Shown piece by piece: positions 11,301 through 26,753 of a stretch of 64,000 nt of DNA. Within the stretch, counting starts at the first letter, position 1, and every line of letters begins with the position of its first letter. The notes under the pieces are model-generated. The model had not been told where the DNA came from. It ran no database searches and saw only the letters and a program-made list of their open reading frames with translations. Where the stretch lies: contig JAQGBZ010000046.1 of the NCBI GenBank assembly GCA_034687125.1, positions 1 to 64,000 on the forward strand, in the 5' to 3' direction. Origin of the DNA: Neelides folsomi. Lineage: Eukaryota > Arthropoda > Collembola > Neelipleona > Neelidae. Made by a program: the position numbers and the translations under genes.

Positions 11301-14300
11301 TCTCATTCATGAAGATAACTCAAAAAATTCCAACTTTTTCAATTCAACTTTTTGTTTAACACAGTAAAGATTAAAACATCAATGTGATACTACTATTACA
11401 TAGGTATATTTAAGTATTGTTTTACTTACAGATATGTATATGCACAATACAGTACATGTATGAAGGGAATAAAATAAATTTTATTTTAATAACCCTGAGT
11501 CAATTAAAATATGTACCTACATTACAAAATGTTGAAAACTTTTACAACCAAAGGCCAATGATTAACAATTTACAAGAAACTTTATTATGAAGATTTACAA
11601 ATGTTTGCTTCTAATATTTCCCCCAATTTCCTTCCTATTGTATTCCAAGCCTCATCCCATTGCGAAACTTTAACCGCGATTGTAATTTGGGAATGACTTC
11701 AAGGGTTTCTTCCAACTTTCCTTTGTAGAACAAACCTTCGGAGACGAATTTCTGGGAGCAGGGAGAAGCAGACGATTTGGAAGTCAAAGCAGCGTACGAA
11801 TCTCTTCTCACAATTTCCCTTCTTGTGCCCAAATCTGGGAGTTGGAATAGTTTTGCGGCGGAAGTGAAAGAACGAGCCCTCAGGGATTACGATTTCTCAT
11901 TCCCTGAAGACGAAGAGGTTCGTCATAAAATGCATTTACTATATTCATTTTTATTATATATTTAAACATAAATTAGAGATATGGTATATGGTAATTCAAT
12001 ATTAAATTGAGTAAGTTCTACATATGTAGATTTAAATCTCCATTTTAATATGAATATGCTAAATATAATAATATGGTAAAAGTGTTTATAGATCAAATTC
12101 ATCTCTATGTATGTAATCTATGGCATATTAAAATATGAAGTATACAAATATGTATCTCTAACTAATACATAATGTTATATAAAAGAATGCCTATATACCT
12201 ATATATTCCTATTATTCAATTCAAAAACATTTTGCCAACGATAACTATTAGTGCATTAGTATAAGAACGAGCTAAAAAGTTTGAAATTGTAAAAGGTGTC
12301 GGAATGGGTATAATCACAATGAAGATGAAATTGATTGGAAAATTGCTTATATGATGGTTATGTTGCGTCCGGAGTTAGCTAAATGTGAGAATTAATGAGG
12401 AATTTTTAGGTGAATTTTTTCATCGGGGCTTTTTACGATGGCGTTCGGCTGTTGGGGATGGCCCTCAACGAAACTCTCACAGAAAATGACTCCTTGGCTG
12501 AAGGGAGAAAAATCACGCTCCGAATGTGGAACCGAACCTTCCAAGGTCAAAAACTTTTAACACCATACTTCAATATACCTGATACAATATAAAATTGTCC
12601 ATTGAGAAACCGTTCGTGTCATAAACCCGAATTTCTCAAGTCATTCATAGTGTGAAAATCACCTCTACCTATTGTACATGCATTGCAACATAACATTTTG
12701 TACATTTTACATCGTTGTGCATTTTGATATTACATTTTGTATATCTATATATACACAAAACAGCAATACAAGATATTACTTTATATTTATCCAATAACTC
12801 TGATTTAACTGTATTTTGTAATACATTTAATATTATATATTTATGCATTACGGCTACGGTATATAGATATTAGGGATATCCAAGCATAGATAAATGGAAA
12901 ATAAAATGTATGGGACAGATTTAAGAAATAATAAAAAAAGATTGTGGGATTAATAAATATGTGGGCCTTATGGTTTTAGGGGTTACGGGGAATGTGACAA
13001 TTGACTCGAATGGGGATCGGGACGCGGACTATTCGATCCTTGACTTAAATCCGGCTACTGGGCATTTTGAGGTGTGTGGGGGAGATTATTACACACAACT
13101 CACCCGAGGAAATGATTTTCTCAATTACTCTTTTTTATGATTATAGGTTGTAGCACAATATTACTCGCAGCGGGGGCTCATTGAAGTGAAGGAGATTCGG
13201 TGGCCGGGGAACTCCGGCCCTCCGCCCGACACACCCACATGCGGGTTCTTGGGGAATGATCCAAAGTGCCAAGAGGAGCGCCCAATGCTCCTGCCCTACT
13301 TTGCCGTCTTTCTCATTGCATTCTCTTTTTTAATTCTCCTCGTCGTCTTCTTCGTTTACAAGTAAATTAATTCAATGCAATCAACAATGTAATGGGATAA
13401 AGTACTTTTTAGGATACAATCAAAATGGCGCCAAATTGCAAATGTTGTGGAAATGGCTTAAAAATTAATTAGTTTGCATTTTAATTAATTTAAATATTAA
13501 TTAATTCTAAAACACAAAAGTTTCTTAAAATTAATTAAATATTTGTGGAGCTTATTACATGTTTAGATAATTAATATTTTTTAAGCTAAAAGTAAGCATA
13601 GGTTCAATATAACATTAAATGAATATACCTTATATGAGCTTATACCTATGAGTTATTTAGTATTTAAAGTTTAAACATGATGGTATTAAATTATTTATTT
13701 TGACATATTAGAAATTGATTCATTATTTCATTTAATTTGAGTTTGAGAGATATAGGAATTTTGAGTTTTAAATTGGATCTTTTGATGTTGAGATGGATGA
13801 TTTTAATATAATGAATTTCAGATGGATGAAAGAAGCAGAGGAATCAAATAAGAGTCGAACGAGATGGAGAGTCCTTCCAGAAGAACTCACATTCGATGTT
13901 CCGGATTCTCAAGTCTATAAAAAATTTCATTTTTGCAGATTCAATTTCTCTTTTAATTTCAGGTGAAAAGTGGAATTGATGAAAGTTCTCGGGGATCTGT
14001 TTCGCATGGAACTGGAGGAGTTGGTGGAGTTATTCCAACATTTGTTCCAACAGCCATTTATAAAGTGAAAAACATTCAACAATTTAATTATTTATTATAT
14101 TCATCAATTCATGCCAGTTATGATTTTAATTTTTTAATATAATACTTAAATGAAGTCAATTATGAATACCGATAAAATAAATTCATGCCAGTTATGATTT
14201 TAATTTTTTAATATAATACTTAAATGAAGTCAATTATGAATACCGATAAAATAAACTCTATAACATATTTTTAATTAGGGAAATCAAGTCGGATTAAAAA

Positions 14301-15373
14301 GAATAAGGCTCTTTAAGAAAACGGAATTTACGAGACAAATTATAGATGAAATTCGACAAGTAATTTCCAAATTATTCAATTAAATTATTAATATTCAATA
14401 TAGGAAAATTTTAATATAATTAATTATAATTTTTATTAAATTCTAGATTAAAGACGTTGAACATGAAAATGTTGCACGTTTTGTTGGTCTTTGTCTGACG
14501 ACTTCTGATCAGAAAACTTATTCGGACAAATTCGATGATATTCTGATACTCCAAGAATATTGCAGCAGAGGTTCACTGAGGAACGTTTTACTTAATGCAA
14601 ATATCCATCTTGACGCGACCTTCCGCCTTTCTCTCATTTCCGATATTGTTCATGTAATTTATTCCTTAATATTTCCTTCCACTATATTAAATTTCTTATT
14701 CTTAATCACCTTCAACAAAAAAGCTTTGTCTTTCCCAAGTAGGTCATTTGGTCAATTTAATTTTGAGTGATGTATTTTTAATAATATGTTTATTTATATA
14801 GGGCATGACTTTTATTCATTCGAATATCGGAGTCCACGGGTGTCTAAGAAGTACAAAATGTCTAGTGGATGCGCGGTTTATAGTTAAAGTGGCCGATTTC
14901 GGACTTCACAGTCTTAACTCCATGAGAAAGAAGGATTTTATAGAAGAAGATGAAATTTTAAGTAATTATTAATTTTGCACATTTAAAATTTAAAATTATA
15001 CAAAATAATAATAAATGATTTCATCCTAAATTAATAATGTATAGTTCACCCTAATAAAATGTTTAAATTTAATAGATATATTAACTATTAAAGTTAAGTA
15101 TGATTTAGATTTTTTAATTGCTAATTTTCATAGAATTGTTTTGGGTCCCTCCTGAGCATTTGAATAGAAATGGGAATGAAGGGAGCATCAAAGGAGACGT
15201 CTATGCTTTTGGAATGATCCTCTTTGAAGTTGTAACGAGAAGTCGACCATTTTCAGCTATTACAAATTTATCCCCTCAAGGTTCTCTTTTCATTTAAAAG
15301 TTAAATTATGCAATGACTATTTAATAAAATTATACTTTTCGAGGGGATTTGATTATGCTATGCATACCATATA

Positions 15374-15408
<35 letters not shown>

Positions 15409-17301
15409 GTACGTGTATTTACATGTATGTATATTGTGTGTATGATAAAAGATGTTTGCTATTTAGATATTGTGGAAAAAGTGTCGGCTTGTTTAATTCC
15501 CCCATTTCGGCCTGACATAGAAGATGAAAGTGTGCCAGATGAAATATTAAAACTCATTCGCTCCTGCTGGGATGACAATCCCGATGATCGCCCAGACTTT
15601 TCAACCATTAAGCAAACTTTGAAGAAACTCATGAAGTAAAAAATTCTCAAGGAAAATTCTCAATGAAAAGGACATTTAATTATTTAAATGAAACTTTAAA
15701 TGGAGCTTTAAATTTCCCGCTTTTATTTGCAGAGGAACTGGTCTTGTGGATGATTTATTAAGACGACTCGAACAACATGCGTCTCATTTGGAAGGGCTGG
15801 TAGAAGACAAAACAAGAGAATTGGAACAAGAAAAAAGGAAATCGGAGGATTTGCTATATCAAGTACTTCCAAGGTATACCCAATACCATATATTATTAAT
15901 ATACCTATACAAATATGCAAATTATATAATATATTTTATGCCTCATTTAACTTATTATGTAAATGCTTAAGCTTTGTTATTTAAAATGAAGGGAAGTTGC
16001 TGGACAGCTTTTAAAAGGAAAAACAGTAATACCTGAGTCATTTGATGCTGTAACAATATATTTTTCTGATATTGTTGGTTTTACATCTTTGTGTGCAAAA
16101 TCAACCCCAATTCAAGTAAGTGTTTATTGAATATGTTAAAGTTTTCCCAAATTCACGAAATAAATATTAATTGTCTAATATAAAAACATTTTCATTTCAA
16201 TTAAAGTTTGGGTTTAATCATTTTAGGTTGTAGACTTTTTGAACAATTTATATGGAATTTTTGACGGAATCCTCGATAGTTTTGATGCTTATAAAGTTGA
16301 AACAATTGGAGATGCTTACATGGTAAAACGCAATGATATTTACATGATTTGAGTTATTTTATCATGCAAATGTAATTATGTATATAATACAACAATGAGT
16401 CATGAAAAGAGCAATTATTAATAAGATAAATAATTGAGGTTGTATCTGGAGCACCACAAAGAAATGGAGATTCTCATGTAAGTGAAATTGCCCTTTTGTC
16501 TCTTGCCGTCCTTGAAGCTGTGAAAAATTATGAAATTGGACATTTACCATATGAGCAGCTTAAAATTAGAATCGGAATTCATACAGGTAATAATTTTTAC
16601 AAATAAATAAATTAATTAAAAAAATCAAAACTAAGTGCATATCTGTAATTGTAATGTATGTAAGTAAAAATATTGTAAAAATATTCTTTTTACAGGAAGT
16701 ATTTGTGCTGGTGTTGTTGGACAGAAAATGCCTCGGTATTGTCTATTTGGTGATACTGTTAACGTTGGTAAGAACAATAAAGTGAAAATTTTAATAGAAA
16801 TATTTGTCATTTAAGTTTAATTAAATATGCATTCATTACATAGCAAGCCGAATGGAGTCAACGAGTTTACCATTAAAGATACATGTTAGCGAAATGGCGG
16901 CAAGAGCATTGAATGAAATTGGAGGATTCGCTTTGACTATACGAGGAGAAGTAAAATGAAATATTTTAGCGAATTTTTATAATGCTGATATACATATCTA
17001 CCGAATAATAACAAGTGAATCTTTAATTTGAATTTGAAATATTTATCAGGTTGAACTAAAAGGAAAAGGAGCGACAAGAACATATTGGCTTGAAGGATCT
17101 TCAGATGAATCATTGTGGAGGAGGGAAAAATTGAAATCCTCAGAAGGAATTCACATTCGACTTGGATCGTCTCAGGGAATTACAAATGGATATTCTGTTT
17201 CAATTCCTGAACATGAAGGATCATCCCCTTCCATATTTTTCTCCCCGAGGAATCATAATTCTCATTTAGATGATTTTAGCATTGAAATTCTTAAAATTTG
17301 A
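8386..17301 (+). CDS. Receptor (membrane) guanylate cyclase, natriuretic-peptide-receptor type
   Basis: Twenty-two in-phase exons: 8386-8796, 10178-10337, 10431-10550, 10854-10963, 11729-11917, 12410-12545, 12980-13071, 13147-13361, 13822-13912, 13963-14064, 14279-14359, 14447-14653, 14802-14961, 15134-15280, 15467-15635, 15733-15873, 15992-16115, 16227-16322, 16439-16586, 16696-16767, 16844-16950, 17050-17301. Product about 1109 residues. Order: signal peptide; ANF-receptor ligand-binding domain to about residue 440 ([17 protein letters not shown]); membrane segment near 456-477; kinase-homology domain about 478-790, where the HRD loop reads VHGCLRST, so it lacks the catalytic Asp; dimerisation coiled coil about 800-840; cyclase domain about 855-1040 with [22 protein letters not shown] (Glu selects guanine) and [15 protein letters not shown]. 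The enzyme makes cGMP from GTP at the plasma membrane when ligand binds. Ligand unknown. It resembles NPR1/NPR2 closely. Confidence 0.95.
14107..14254 (+). repeat. 74-bp tandem duplication inside a receptor cyclase intron
   Basis: Two head-to-tail copies of a 74-base unit beginning ATTCATGCCAGTTATG are apparently identical. The second ends about 24 bases before the exon 11 acceptor, so the duplication may have copied the branch-point region. Near identity suggests a recent event or an assembly artefact. Confidence 0.85.
15376..15406 (+). repeat. (TA)n microsatellite in a receptor cyclase intron
   Basis: About 15 uninterrupted TA units, within the intron between exons 14 and 15. Confidence 0.9.
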
Positions 17302-17543
17302 CATTCATTTATTTAATTCCGTTAATAAATTTTTCTATTTAAAAATGGAAAATAAATTAAATATTGATTTATTGGTATGCTTTTAATTTTGATATTAGTA
17401 AATATTCTTTTACAGATATTAAATCTATGTTATGAGAGAACTACAGTCTAAAAAAATTGATAATTACGAAGCAAAGTATCGTAGTTGATATCAAAGAGAA
17501 AACAAATTGAAATATGATACATGACAAAATATGGAACAAATGA

Positions 17544-18555
17544 TTAGCAATTTAATTTGAATTTAAGTTGAGGCATTTGGAGGCTTCCAATTTGAAAATG
17601 AAATTTGATCAATTTCCCACAAAACACATGATCGATTTCACTCACAATGCTTGAAAGTTTGCACTTCCCTGTCGAAGGTCCCTGAAAATTTTTTATTGTA
17701 TTAATTAAAGAAAATATTGATAAGTTTCTAGTAACTGCGATATTTATAAAATATGTACGAGAAAACATATGAAATTATATTTAATATTTACATCAAGCTG
17801 GAAATAGATTTGATGCCATTCATTGTGAGCAATGTAGACAGGTTTGGGAAAAGTAACCCAAAACATTTTTTGTTTTTCAACTTTTTCAACTTTCGTCTTG
17901 AACGATGCAATTTCTTGATTGAAATTCCTTTTTCCTTCATCTCGGCAAACTTTGAGAGATACGACGTAATTTGCCATTTCTGTTTTGTGGGGGCCAAAGA
18001 AAGCACATCCAAGAAGAAACAATGAATTGTTTGCTCTGAATCTATGTAAGGCGATATTAAAATTAAATATTAGTAACATGTTTAATCTCATTAATTTTCA
18101 TTTTGTATTTTTGTTTCATTATAAGAATTACAATATAAGGAATACTGGTTTGTATTATTAAAGTTATAATATAATTATTATAAAAATGTATTTCAATTAT
18201 CAAAATTTTAATGTAAAAATATTTAGTAATTAAGTATTTAATAAAACGCTCTACTAACATTTTAACTTTTGCTAAATTTTGTTGCTAAATATTAAATATA
18301 TTAAAAAAGAATTGAAAATAAAAATACGAAACAAATATATTCTCACGTGTTTTTGTAATGGATTCCTCCATAGTCTCCCGAATCATTATTCGTTTTGGCC
18401 AATTTTTTTAGTTCATCAATTTTCCCATTACTTGCCAATTTGTTCAATAACTTAACTTTCTCTTCGAGTTTTTCAGCATTTTGTATTCCACGAGAAATCA
18501 CAAATTCATCTTCACTTCCCGATAATAAACTTTTATTGAAATCGTGTTTATCCAT
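17544..18555 (-). CDS. Stand-alone PHR-domain protein, copy A
   Basis: Three exons (18347-18555, 17792-18041, 17544-17681) join in phase to about 198 residues. The first 70 residues are polar and probably helical. The rest resembles the PHR beta-sandwich of PAM/highwire/RPM-1 and BTBD1/2/3/6 proteins: SLFLLGCAFFGP, FWVTFPKPVYI, HQIYFQLDGPSTGKC and KFHFQ. No BTB, RING or other partner domain is visible and there is no signal peptide, so a cytosolic adaptor is likely. A paralogue with the same three-exon phase pattern lies at 52560-53313, about 34 kb away on the same strand; both end in QMPQLKFKLNC. The downstream neighbour is a convergent receptor cyclase. The PHR assignment is by motif pattern and should be tested by profile search. 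Confidence 0.7.
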
Positions 18556-19467
18556 TGCCTAACTTTGAAAAGTTTCTTTTGAACGCTTATAAAAGGGGCG
18601 TGAAGTTTATCGACTGTGAATATAACAAAGTTGGGTCTCCTTTTATTGAAGAATTAGATGACTAATAGCCAACGTAATTATTAGATTGTACCTTTTTTTA
18701 TATCAATTCTAGATATTACACAAGTTGATACAATATCTTAATTTTAAAAGTTTTGGATATTATTCACTACTGATGAACTCTTTGAACTTGGTTTAATCTT
18801 CAGTTTCTAGAAAACTTGTTATTTATCTCTATTAGTCATCAATGCAGTGGTTATAAAATAACTTATAAAACATGTTGTGTACTTCATAAATAAGGAACAA
18901 GAACAAATGTCACTCAGGGTCAGAAAAGTTCAATATGCATTTGGAACTTAACCATGACCGTTTACAGAGTTTACACACATTAGCATTACATATTAGGCAC
19001 CGTCATCACATTATCGTATAACTAATGGCCTAATGGTAATATTTCGTACCTAATATACCTTTTAAACCATTTAGTTTGAGATAAGACGGAGACGGAATTG
19101 ATACAATTAAAATTTTATCAGTGGAAATGAATCTAATGGAAATAATTCTTTTCAAAGAAAAGGTTTAATTCCCTGATCCATACATACATAGCATGTATAC
19201 TATATACATATTAATATATATTATACTGTATATCAATGTGGATTTAAACGAAAATTTTCAACAATAACATTGTCATTTTTTTATCATGTAAATAGTACAT
19301 ATATGTTATTATCTGATAAAAAGATTTATCTAAGCTACATGCTCAATTATATATTTATTCAAAGAAATTAATATTATTATTTATTTCGCAATCCGTTTAA
19401 ATCACTAAATGTAAGCTTTATTACTACTACATATAATATAATTTAATTAGTAATAAAAATAATATCA
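18556..19467. other. Intergenic spacer, no gene recognised
   Basis: AT-rich spacer upstream of the minus-strand PHR gene. It should hold that promoter. No open frame with family features was found. Confidence 0.4.
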
Positions 19468-19688
19468 ATTCACGAAATTCGTGTGCGTGTGAGATTTCAA
19501 GGTTCTGTCAAGTGGATTATTGAAAATACTCAGATTGGGGTGGGCGGTTTAGTAAACAAATTTAAGTAAAAATACGAATTTTAAGTTATTTAGCCTCAGA
19601 GGCCAAAATGACCATTTCCAGTAATGCACTTGAAAAAATTGGCTTTTAAAGTTTTAAACTCACGCTCACACGCAAAGATTCCGTGAAT
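19468..19688. repeat. Short element with imperfect terminal inverted repeats
   Basis: The left end (19468-19497, ATTCACGAAATTCGTGTGCG...) and the reverse complement of the right end (19656-19688, ATTCACGGAATCTTTGCGTG...) are similar over about 30 bases, with a few differences. The interior of about 160 bases is less AT-rich than its surroundings and has no coding sequence. This fits a miniature inverted-repeat transposable element, but I could not define a target-site duplication. Confidence 0.4.
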
Positions 19689-19853
19689 AGAAGATAATTT
19701 ATTATATTAGTTCCTATAGTACATGTTACATAACCATCATAATATGCACTATTAGCAACATTGTTTTCTTTTGAATCTTTAAATAGGGGTAATTTATATT
19801 AAACAAATGATATTTTAAGATTAATACACCTATAATATGTACAATCAAATACT

Positions 19854-22493
<2,640 letters not shown>

Positions 22494-22562
22494 TGTATGG
22501 TATTTAAATAGACTCTGACTGAAAATATATTTAATAAAACATTTGTCCCTCAAAAAATCAAG

Positions 22563-22570
22563 CTTTTATA
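22563..22570 (-). promoter_or_regulatory. TATA box of the carboxylesterase gene
   Basis: TATAAAAG on the minus strand, about 70 bases upstream of the chosen start codon, at a plausible distance for a core promoter with a short 5' UTR. Confidence 0.5.
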
Positions 22571-24210
22571 CCATAGTATTAAATATTTATAAAAAACAAT
22601 GTCAAAAAGGATTGACAAGGTTCGTCTATATGATTTAGGGGTTTGCATAAATAATACCATTTAATTTTTGTTCATTAAATCATTGCATCATTTTCATGTA
22701 TACCATATATATTAATGAAATGGTATATCAGTAATACTGTACACATACCTAACATATCATTCACAATTCACTATATAATACTATGAGATTTCCAATGATA
22801 TACTTCACTGTCCATATTTTCCTTGTCAATTTTCAATTTAATGACTCTATTATTAACTCCTTCGCTAAAATGTTACAATGATTAAGGTAAATCGTCCAAA
22901 GCTCAAAATATTTGAAAATAATTATAAAGCATTATTTATATTTATTTAAATAATTATAATTTTATAAAATTAATAGCCTTTCCTATTAACTAACGTAAAT
23001 ATTTGTAATTTTGGCATCTTCATTATTATATAATCCATTAATATTCAAGTCAAGATTTGTCTTGCTTCATGACAGTCTCATTAATATACTTTTAAGTATA
23101 ATAACATCAGGAGACATTTTTTAAGGTAGGGTAAATATGGAAGACGTTGTTTGAATTCAAATAAATACATGTACCTTAACGAATTTTACCATATTTAGTT
23201 TATTTCATAGTAATGCCAACTATAAAATAATTAACTTATTTGTTACCTAGTATACGCATTTATACTTTTAATTAAGAAATGCATACAACATGATATTTAT
23301 TATCTTTCAGAGTAAGTTTAGGTAGTAGGTATATAATATTAATATTATAGGTCTGTACATTTACTTCTACTATCCGCACATGATTAATTTTAATTATTTG
23401 AAGTAAAACAATACGAATTAATTTATTTTCAACTACAATACAGTATTTATAAATAAGGTACCTATGCAACTAATCTTAAATTAATAACATTGTTACATTT
23501 TAAGAAGACTAAGTTAGTTAATATAAGTAATTAAAAATAGGTACTTTGTGAAAGCGTGGTATGATTTGGAAACGAAGTTTTCCGGGTTGGTGTTTACGCC
23601 AAAAAGATGCCATTGATTGACAGGTTTAAAAATAATGTTAAAGTGAAATATCTTTTATTTACTAATTAAAAATAGAATTCTAAGTAAAATTTAACGCAAA
23701 TTTTATTTTATTTCAAACAATAAAAACAAAAAATGAAAACCCTAAATACATATATAGTCGGCTGAATATTTTAAAAGAATCGATCAATTTGAAAGATGTT
23801 TTATTTTAATTTTCTGATAAATGAATAAGCCCATTTTCTGATAATAAGAGATATTTGCCCGATTTTTTCTTGTTGAAAATAAAAAAAATGAGTTTAATAA
23901 AGTTTAAAATGTATAAACTTATAATATAAATTATGATTTAATATAATGGCTGATATCCCGATATGTACGTTTATGTTACATGATTTACATGAATATGTAA
24001 TAGTATAATATGCAATAACCCTTGTACATATACTAGCCTTACATTACATTTCACATACCTATCCTACATAATATGTAGTTAAGTACTAAAAGTGTCTATA
24101 TAATATTCAAAATTAACTTTAAAGGCTAAAAATTCATTGCACTAAAATAAACTATTAGAAACTGCCAAAAGAATCATCGAACTTCAGTTCACTTCCTGCA
24201 ACTCGACAAC
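22571..24210. other. Intergenic region between divergent esterase and EF-hand genes
   Basis: About 1.6 kb of strongly AT-rich sequence with no coding region, RNA gene or clear repeat recognised. It lies between two genes transcribed away from each other. Confidence 0.4.
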
Positions 24211-24218
24211 TATAAAAG
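24211..24218 (+). promoter_or_regulatory. TATA box of the EF-hand-like gene
   Basis: TATAAAAG. A start site about 30 bases downstream would fall near 24240, after the ATG at 24232. This supports the ATG at 24311 as the true start. Confidence 0.55.
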
Positions 24219-24310
24219 CCAAGGAAGAATAATGATTGCCAGAAAAAAGGAAGCATCCATTCAAGCAACTTCAAAACAATCTAAACCAACACCAAATCAA
24301 CCAACTCGAA

Positions 24311-25011
24311 ATGGTAAGCCTTAATTTAATACGATATTACAAATGCAATAAAAGGTTTTAAAAATTAATATTATAAATATTATTAAATGATTATTATTTT
24401 TGTGTATTTTAGGAATTCAAAGTGAGGCGGGAATCTCAATCTCGTAAGTGTAAATGACTAAATGAGTATGATTATAAAGTCATATTCTATATAATGCTAC
24501 TACTATAATGCTAATGTTTAATAATAATCATCATAAATCTTAATTATTTTATAGAATATTATTTTTATTTAAACTTTACGAATAATCATTTTGTAAATTG
24601 TTTAGTTTTGGAGAAAGTGTTCAATATTTATGAAAGACGCGGTGTAATTCGACCTTATCAAATGGGAACGCTTCTCCGACAACTCGACCCCGAAATTCAA
24701 TTTGATGAGGATGAACTTAAAAGAGTCGTTTCCATTAATGACGATGGTAAATTCTAAATTCATATATAATTTAACAAATTAGTTAAATCCAGCTAAACCG
24801 ATATATGGATTATGCACAATTCTTAAACATTAATACAATGTTAACTAAAAATCTTTCGATGATTTATTCAGGGAAATCTATTGGACTTGACTTCATGGCT
24901 TATTCAAGAGTCTGCATGCACTTTTTAATCAGAAAGGCCAAAAGAGAGCCCCATCATTACAATTACAAAAATCAATTCGGAATCAACGATTTTCCAATGA
25001 CAGAAGCCTAA
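24311..25011 (+). CDS. Small EF-hand-like (calmodulin/troponin-C superfamily) protein
   Basis: Four exons (24311-24313, 24413-24443, 24606-24746, 24872-25011) give about 104 residues. The start ATG is cut off from the rest by an intron placed directly after it, as in many calmodulin-superfamily genes. The alternative ATG at 24232 leads to a frame that stops in exon 3. The protein has one helix-loop-helix pair: LLEKVFNIYERRGVIRPYQ, with a shortened degenerate loop, then LKRVVSINDDGKSIGLDF, whose loop keeps Ser1, Asn3, Asp5, Gly6 and Asp12. Calcium binding at the second loop is plausible, at the first unlikely. Usual family members have two to four functional loops, so this is a reduced form. 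Function not assigned. Confidence 0.6.
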
Positions 25012-25461
25012 ACTAATAAAATTAGCATTTTTAAATTATTTTTAATTACTCGCAAAATATCTAAATTCATAATTTGAAAAATCTTCACTTATTAATTTGT
25101 ACCGCTGTATTACTAATGAAAATGAATCATTCATGAACAATTATCAATAAAAGCTTAAAATTCATTTTTATTCCAACTTTAATTTAAAAAGAGTTTTCTT
25201 ATTTTACATTCACCAATATTAAAACGTACACACTTCTACTCTACACTGGTATTAATACATAGGACTGTGTCACACATAGGAGTTTATTTCAATTCATTAA
25301 ATCTTATATACCTAAATGTACAATTACAAAGGTATTCCACCATAAAACATTATAAAATCATGGTTAATTCATTAGTCATAAAAAGAGTAATTATTGGGTC
25401 GTAAAATTCAATAAATTCAATATTCCTTTTGGAGTAAATTGACAAACTTCTTTTCTATTTT
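25012..25461. other. Convergent 3' ends spacer
   Basis: The plus-strand EF-hand-like gene and the minus-strand chromodomain gene converge here. AATAAA-type strings occur (for example at about 25147), but no gene is seen. Confidence 0.4.
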
Positions 25462-26205
25462 TCACTTGCGTGGTCTCAAAACAATGGACTCTGCTTGGTC
25501 CGTCATGGTTATAAATCCCGAATGTCTCCACATGTCTGTCGTATGCGATTTTACATTTGGTGGTGGTGGCGGTGGTGGTTGTGGTGGTGGTGAGACCACA
25601 TTTCCACCCACTTGAGGAGAAGCAACAATGCCGTGCTCGATTTGCCACCTTGTCTCGAAACTTTTCAAAATTTCTTTAGCATCAATGAAACTGGTCTTCG
25701 GTTCCCAACTGTTTTCGCTCCTATAAAAATAATTTTATAATTTTCATTATTTCATTTTCATATCTTTTCGTATATTAAGTTAACAAAATTATTGGGTTTA
25801 TTAGATTTAATATATTTATTAATTAATTACTTAAAGTTAGTTAATTACTACTAATACTTACTTATCATAATTGGTCCACTTAACTAAATATTCAGAACGC
25901 CGCCTTTGCTTTCCCTTTCTTTTCTTGCCCAAACGCTTGTCAAGGATTGCTTCAACTTCCCAAATGGGCTTGTTTTTGAGAAGCCCACGGTAATTTGGAT
26001 CATCATCATTGCAAAGGTATTTGGGCTGATTTTGATTTCCCTCGTTGTCGCTGTCTGTCTCGAATTCTTCTTCAGATTCTATGGCTTTCGATTGTCTTCG
26101 TCGGAATTGGTTTGTGCCTCTTTCGTACAGTGTGTCAATACCTGATGAATTGGATGAAGGCTGAGACTTCACTCGTTTAGTAAGATTTGGTTTCACCATA
26201 TCCAT
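25462..26205 (-). CDS. Chromodomain protein with proline-rich segment
   Basis: Two coding exons (25862-26205 and 25462-25720) give about 200 residues. After a polar, acidic N-terminus (EEEFETDSD), a chromodomain begins near residue 80 and crosses the intron: WEVEAILDKRLG, EYLVKWTNYDK, then NSWEP and ILKSFE. The aromatic cage that reads methylated lysine in HP1/Polycomb proteins is partly visible (Trp of VKW and of SWEP). A Pro-rich run (VSPPPQPPPPPPP) follows. A 5' non-coding exon probably ends at a donor at 26598 (GTAAGA), joining an acceptor just before the ATG; no ATG lies in it. No chromoshadow domain is visible, so it is a small single-chromodomain protein, probably nuclear. Target unknown. 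Confidence 0.82.
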
Positions 26206-26745
26206 CCAAACTTCCTATAAAATATTGATTTTATAATTAACAAAATTATAAGAAATCTGATTATATAATTATCATTTAGTCAATTACTTGGTTTGATATT
26301 ATAGTATCATTTTTGAAAATCGGAATAGAATCTTATTCTTAAAATTAATTGATTTTTAGTTTAGAATCGAAATGGAAATGTTATCAAGTGTGAATCAAAT
26401 TTCATCAATCAACGTTATTGCGATAAAAACGTTTATGAAAGGCAATTAACTATTCTTATGTAATGAGTATAATGTATGTATAAATTATATAATTATGAAT
26501 AAAGTGATCGCATTGAAAAATGGAACTTGAAATTGGCAATATTTTGGGCTTATTAGTCTTATAATGTGCAAAGATATGATTATTGATAGACATCTTACCA
26601 AGAGAAGAATGGAGATGGATGAAAACGGGAGATGTGTGTTTTTTAGATGAAAATATACAGAATAGAAATGGCGACTGGTTTTCTGGCTCTTAGGAAAAAG
26701 GTAAGCGACTTTGCTGAAGAAAAAACGCAATTGGTGACTGAACGA

Positions 26746-26753
26746 TATTTATA
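26746..26753 (-). promoter_or_regulatory. Candidate TATA box of the chromodomain gene
   Basis: TATAAATA on the minus strand, upstream of the inferred 5' non-coding exon that ends at 26599. A start site would fall near 26722. Placement-based inference. Confidence 0.45.

Noticed and set aside
17753-18025. 90-codon plus-strand frame
   Set aside because: It is the antisense shadow of the PHR copy A second exon.
25559-25600. GGTGGT-type repeat as a stand-alone microsatellite
   Set aside because: On the minus strand it encodes the in-frame proline run of the chromodomain protein.
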